This document shows, one piece after another, positions 26,425-26,480 of a stretch of DNA of 26,480 bases. The position numbers and the translations under genes are program-made. The DNA comes from Streptomyces albidoflavus (GTDB lineage: Bacteria > Actinomycetota > Actinomycetes > Streptomycetales > Streptomycetaceae). The notes below the pieces were generated by a model. It searched no databases. It was not told where the DNA came from and saw only the letters and a program-made list of their open reading frames with translations. The stretch lies in assembly GCF_000719955.1 (NCBI RefSeq), contig NZ_JOII01000051.1, positions 1 to 26,480 on the forward strand, read 5' to 3'. The number at the start of each line of letters is the position of its first letter. Position 1 is the first letter of the stretch.

Positions 26425-26480
26425 CTGTCTCTTATACACATCTCCGAGCCCACGAGACCAGAGAGGATCTCGTATGCCGT
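26425..26480. other. Illumina Nextera adapter and index, not genomic
   Basis: CTGTCTCTTATACACATCT (26425-26443) is the 19-bp Tn5 mosaic end used in Nextera libraries. CCGAGCCCACGAGAC (26444-26458) follows, then the 8-base index CAGAGAGG (26459-26466), which I recognise as N708, and ATCTCGTATGCCGT (26467-26480), the start of the P7 end. The arrangement is exactly read-through of a short insert. Confidence 0.98.

Noticed and set aside
26425..26443. Tn5 transposon end, because it is an exact 19-bp mosaic end
   Set aside because: It is followed by Nextera adapter, index and P7 bases at a contig edge, so it is library sequence.

Overview
The window is chromosomal DNA from a high-GC actinomycete, almost certainly Streptomyces or a close relative. 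G+C looks above 70% by eye, third codon positions are saturated with G/C, GTG starts are common, and the conserved rimP-nusA-ylxR-infB-ylxP-rbfA-truB block is followed by proS, ispG, an M50 site-2 protease gene and dxr. The right edge is not genomic. The last 56 bases (26425-26480) are Illumina Nextera read-through, so this is the end of a draft contig.

Layout. (1) 1-2048, minus: the 5' part of a large protein joining a degenerate trypsin-like domain to a STAND/AAA-like ATPase; its 3' end lies beyond the left edge. (2) 2195-9397, minus: the translation/transcription operon, read from the right as rimP, nusA, ylxR, infB, ylxP (DUF503), rbfA, truB, ending at a U-run terminator. The infB leader carries three overlapping minicistrons and a hairpin just before the Shine-Dalgarno. 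(3) 9676-11654, plus: the only rightward genes, a Tat-like lipoprotein, a ferritin-like DUF4439 protein and an APH(6)-like pseudokinase, followed by an 8-bp tandem repeat. (4) 12144-14492, minus: proS and an upstream GNAT acetyltransferase. proS has a hairpin that would hide its ribosome binding site. (5) 14543-20644, minus: a DUF1684 gene followed by a five-gene peptide/nickel-type ABC transporter (binding protein, two permeases, two ATPases), with an unusual 352-bp spacer before the last ATPase gene. (6) 21150-26373, minus: a DUF4081-GNAT protein, ispG, the site-2 protease and dxr; the protease and dxr overlap by 4 bp.

How the genes work together. Block 2 makes the initiation factor IF-2, the elongation factor NusA and three 30S-maturation/RNA-modification proteins. 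ispG and dxr are two steps of the MEP isoprenoid pathway. The transporter imports an unidentified small solute. The intergenic DNA of blocks 5 and 6 shares GC-rich words and palindromes (GTACGGGGCG and GCCCCG-YA-CGGGGC) that I did not see in the translation operon, suggesting either a local repeat family or a history of insertion.

No RNA genes, CRISPR arrays, insertion sequences or prophage genes were recognised. I see no clear new defence or biosynthetic system. The best leads are the infB leader minicistrons, the lipoprotein/ferritin-like/pseudokinase cassette, the pseudo-protease-ATPase and the proS leader hairpin.
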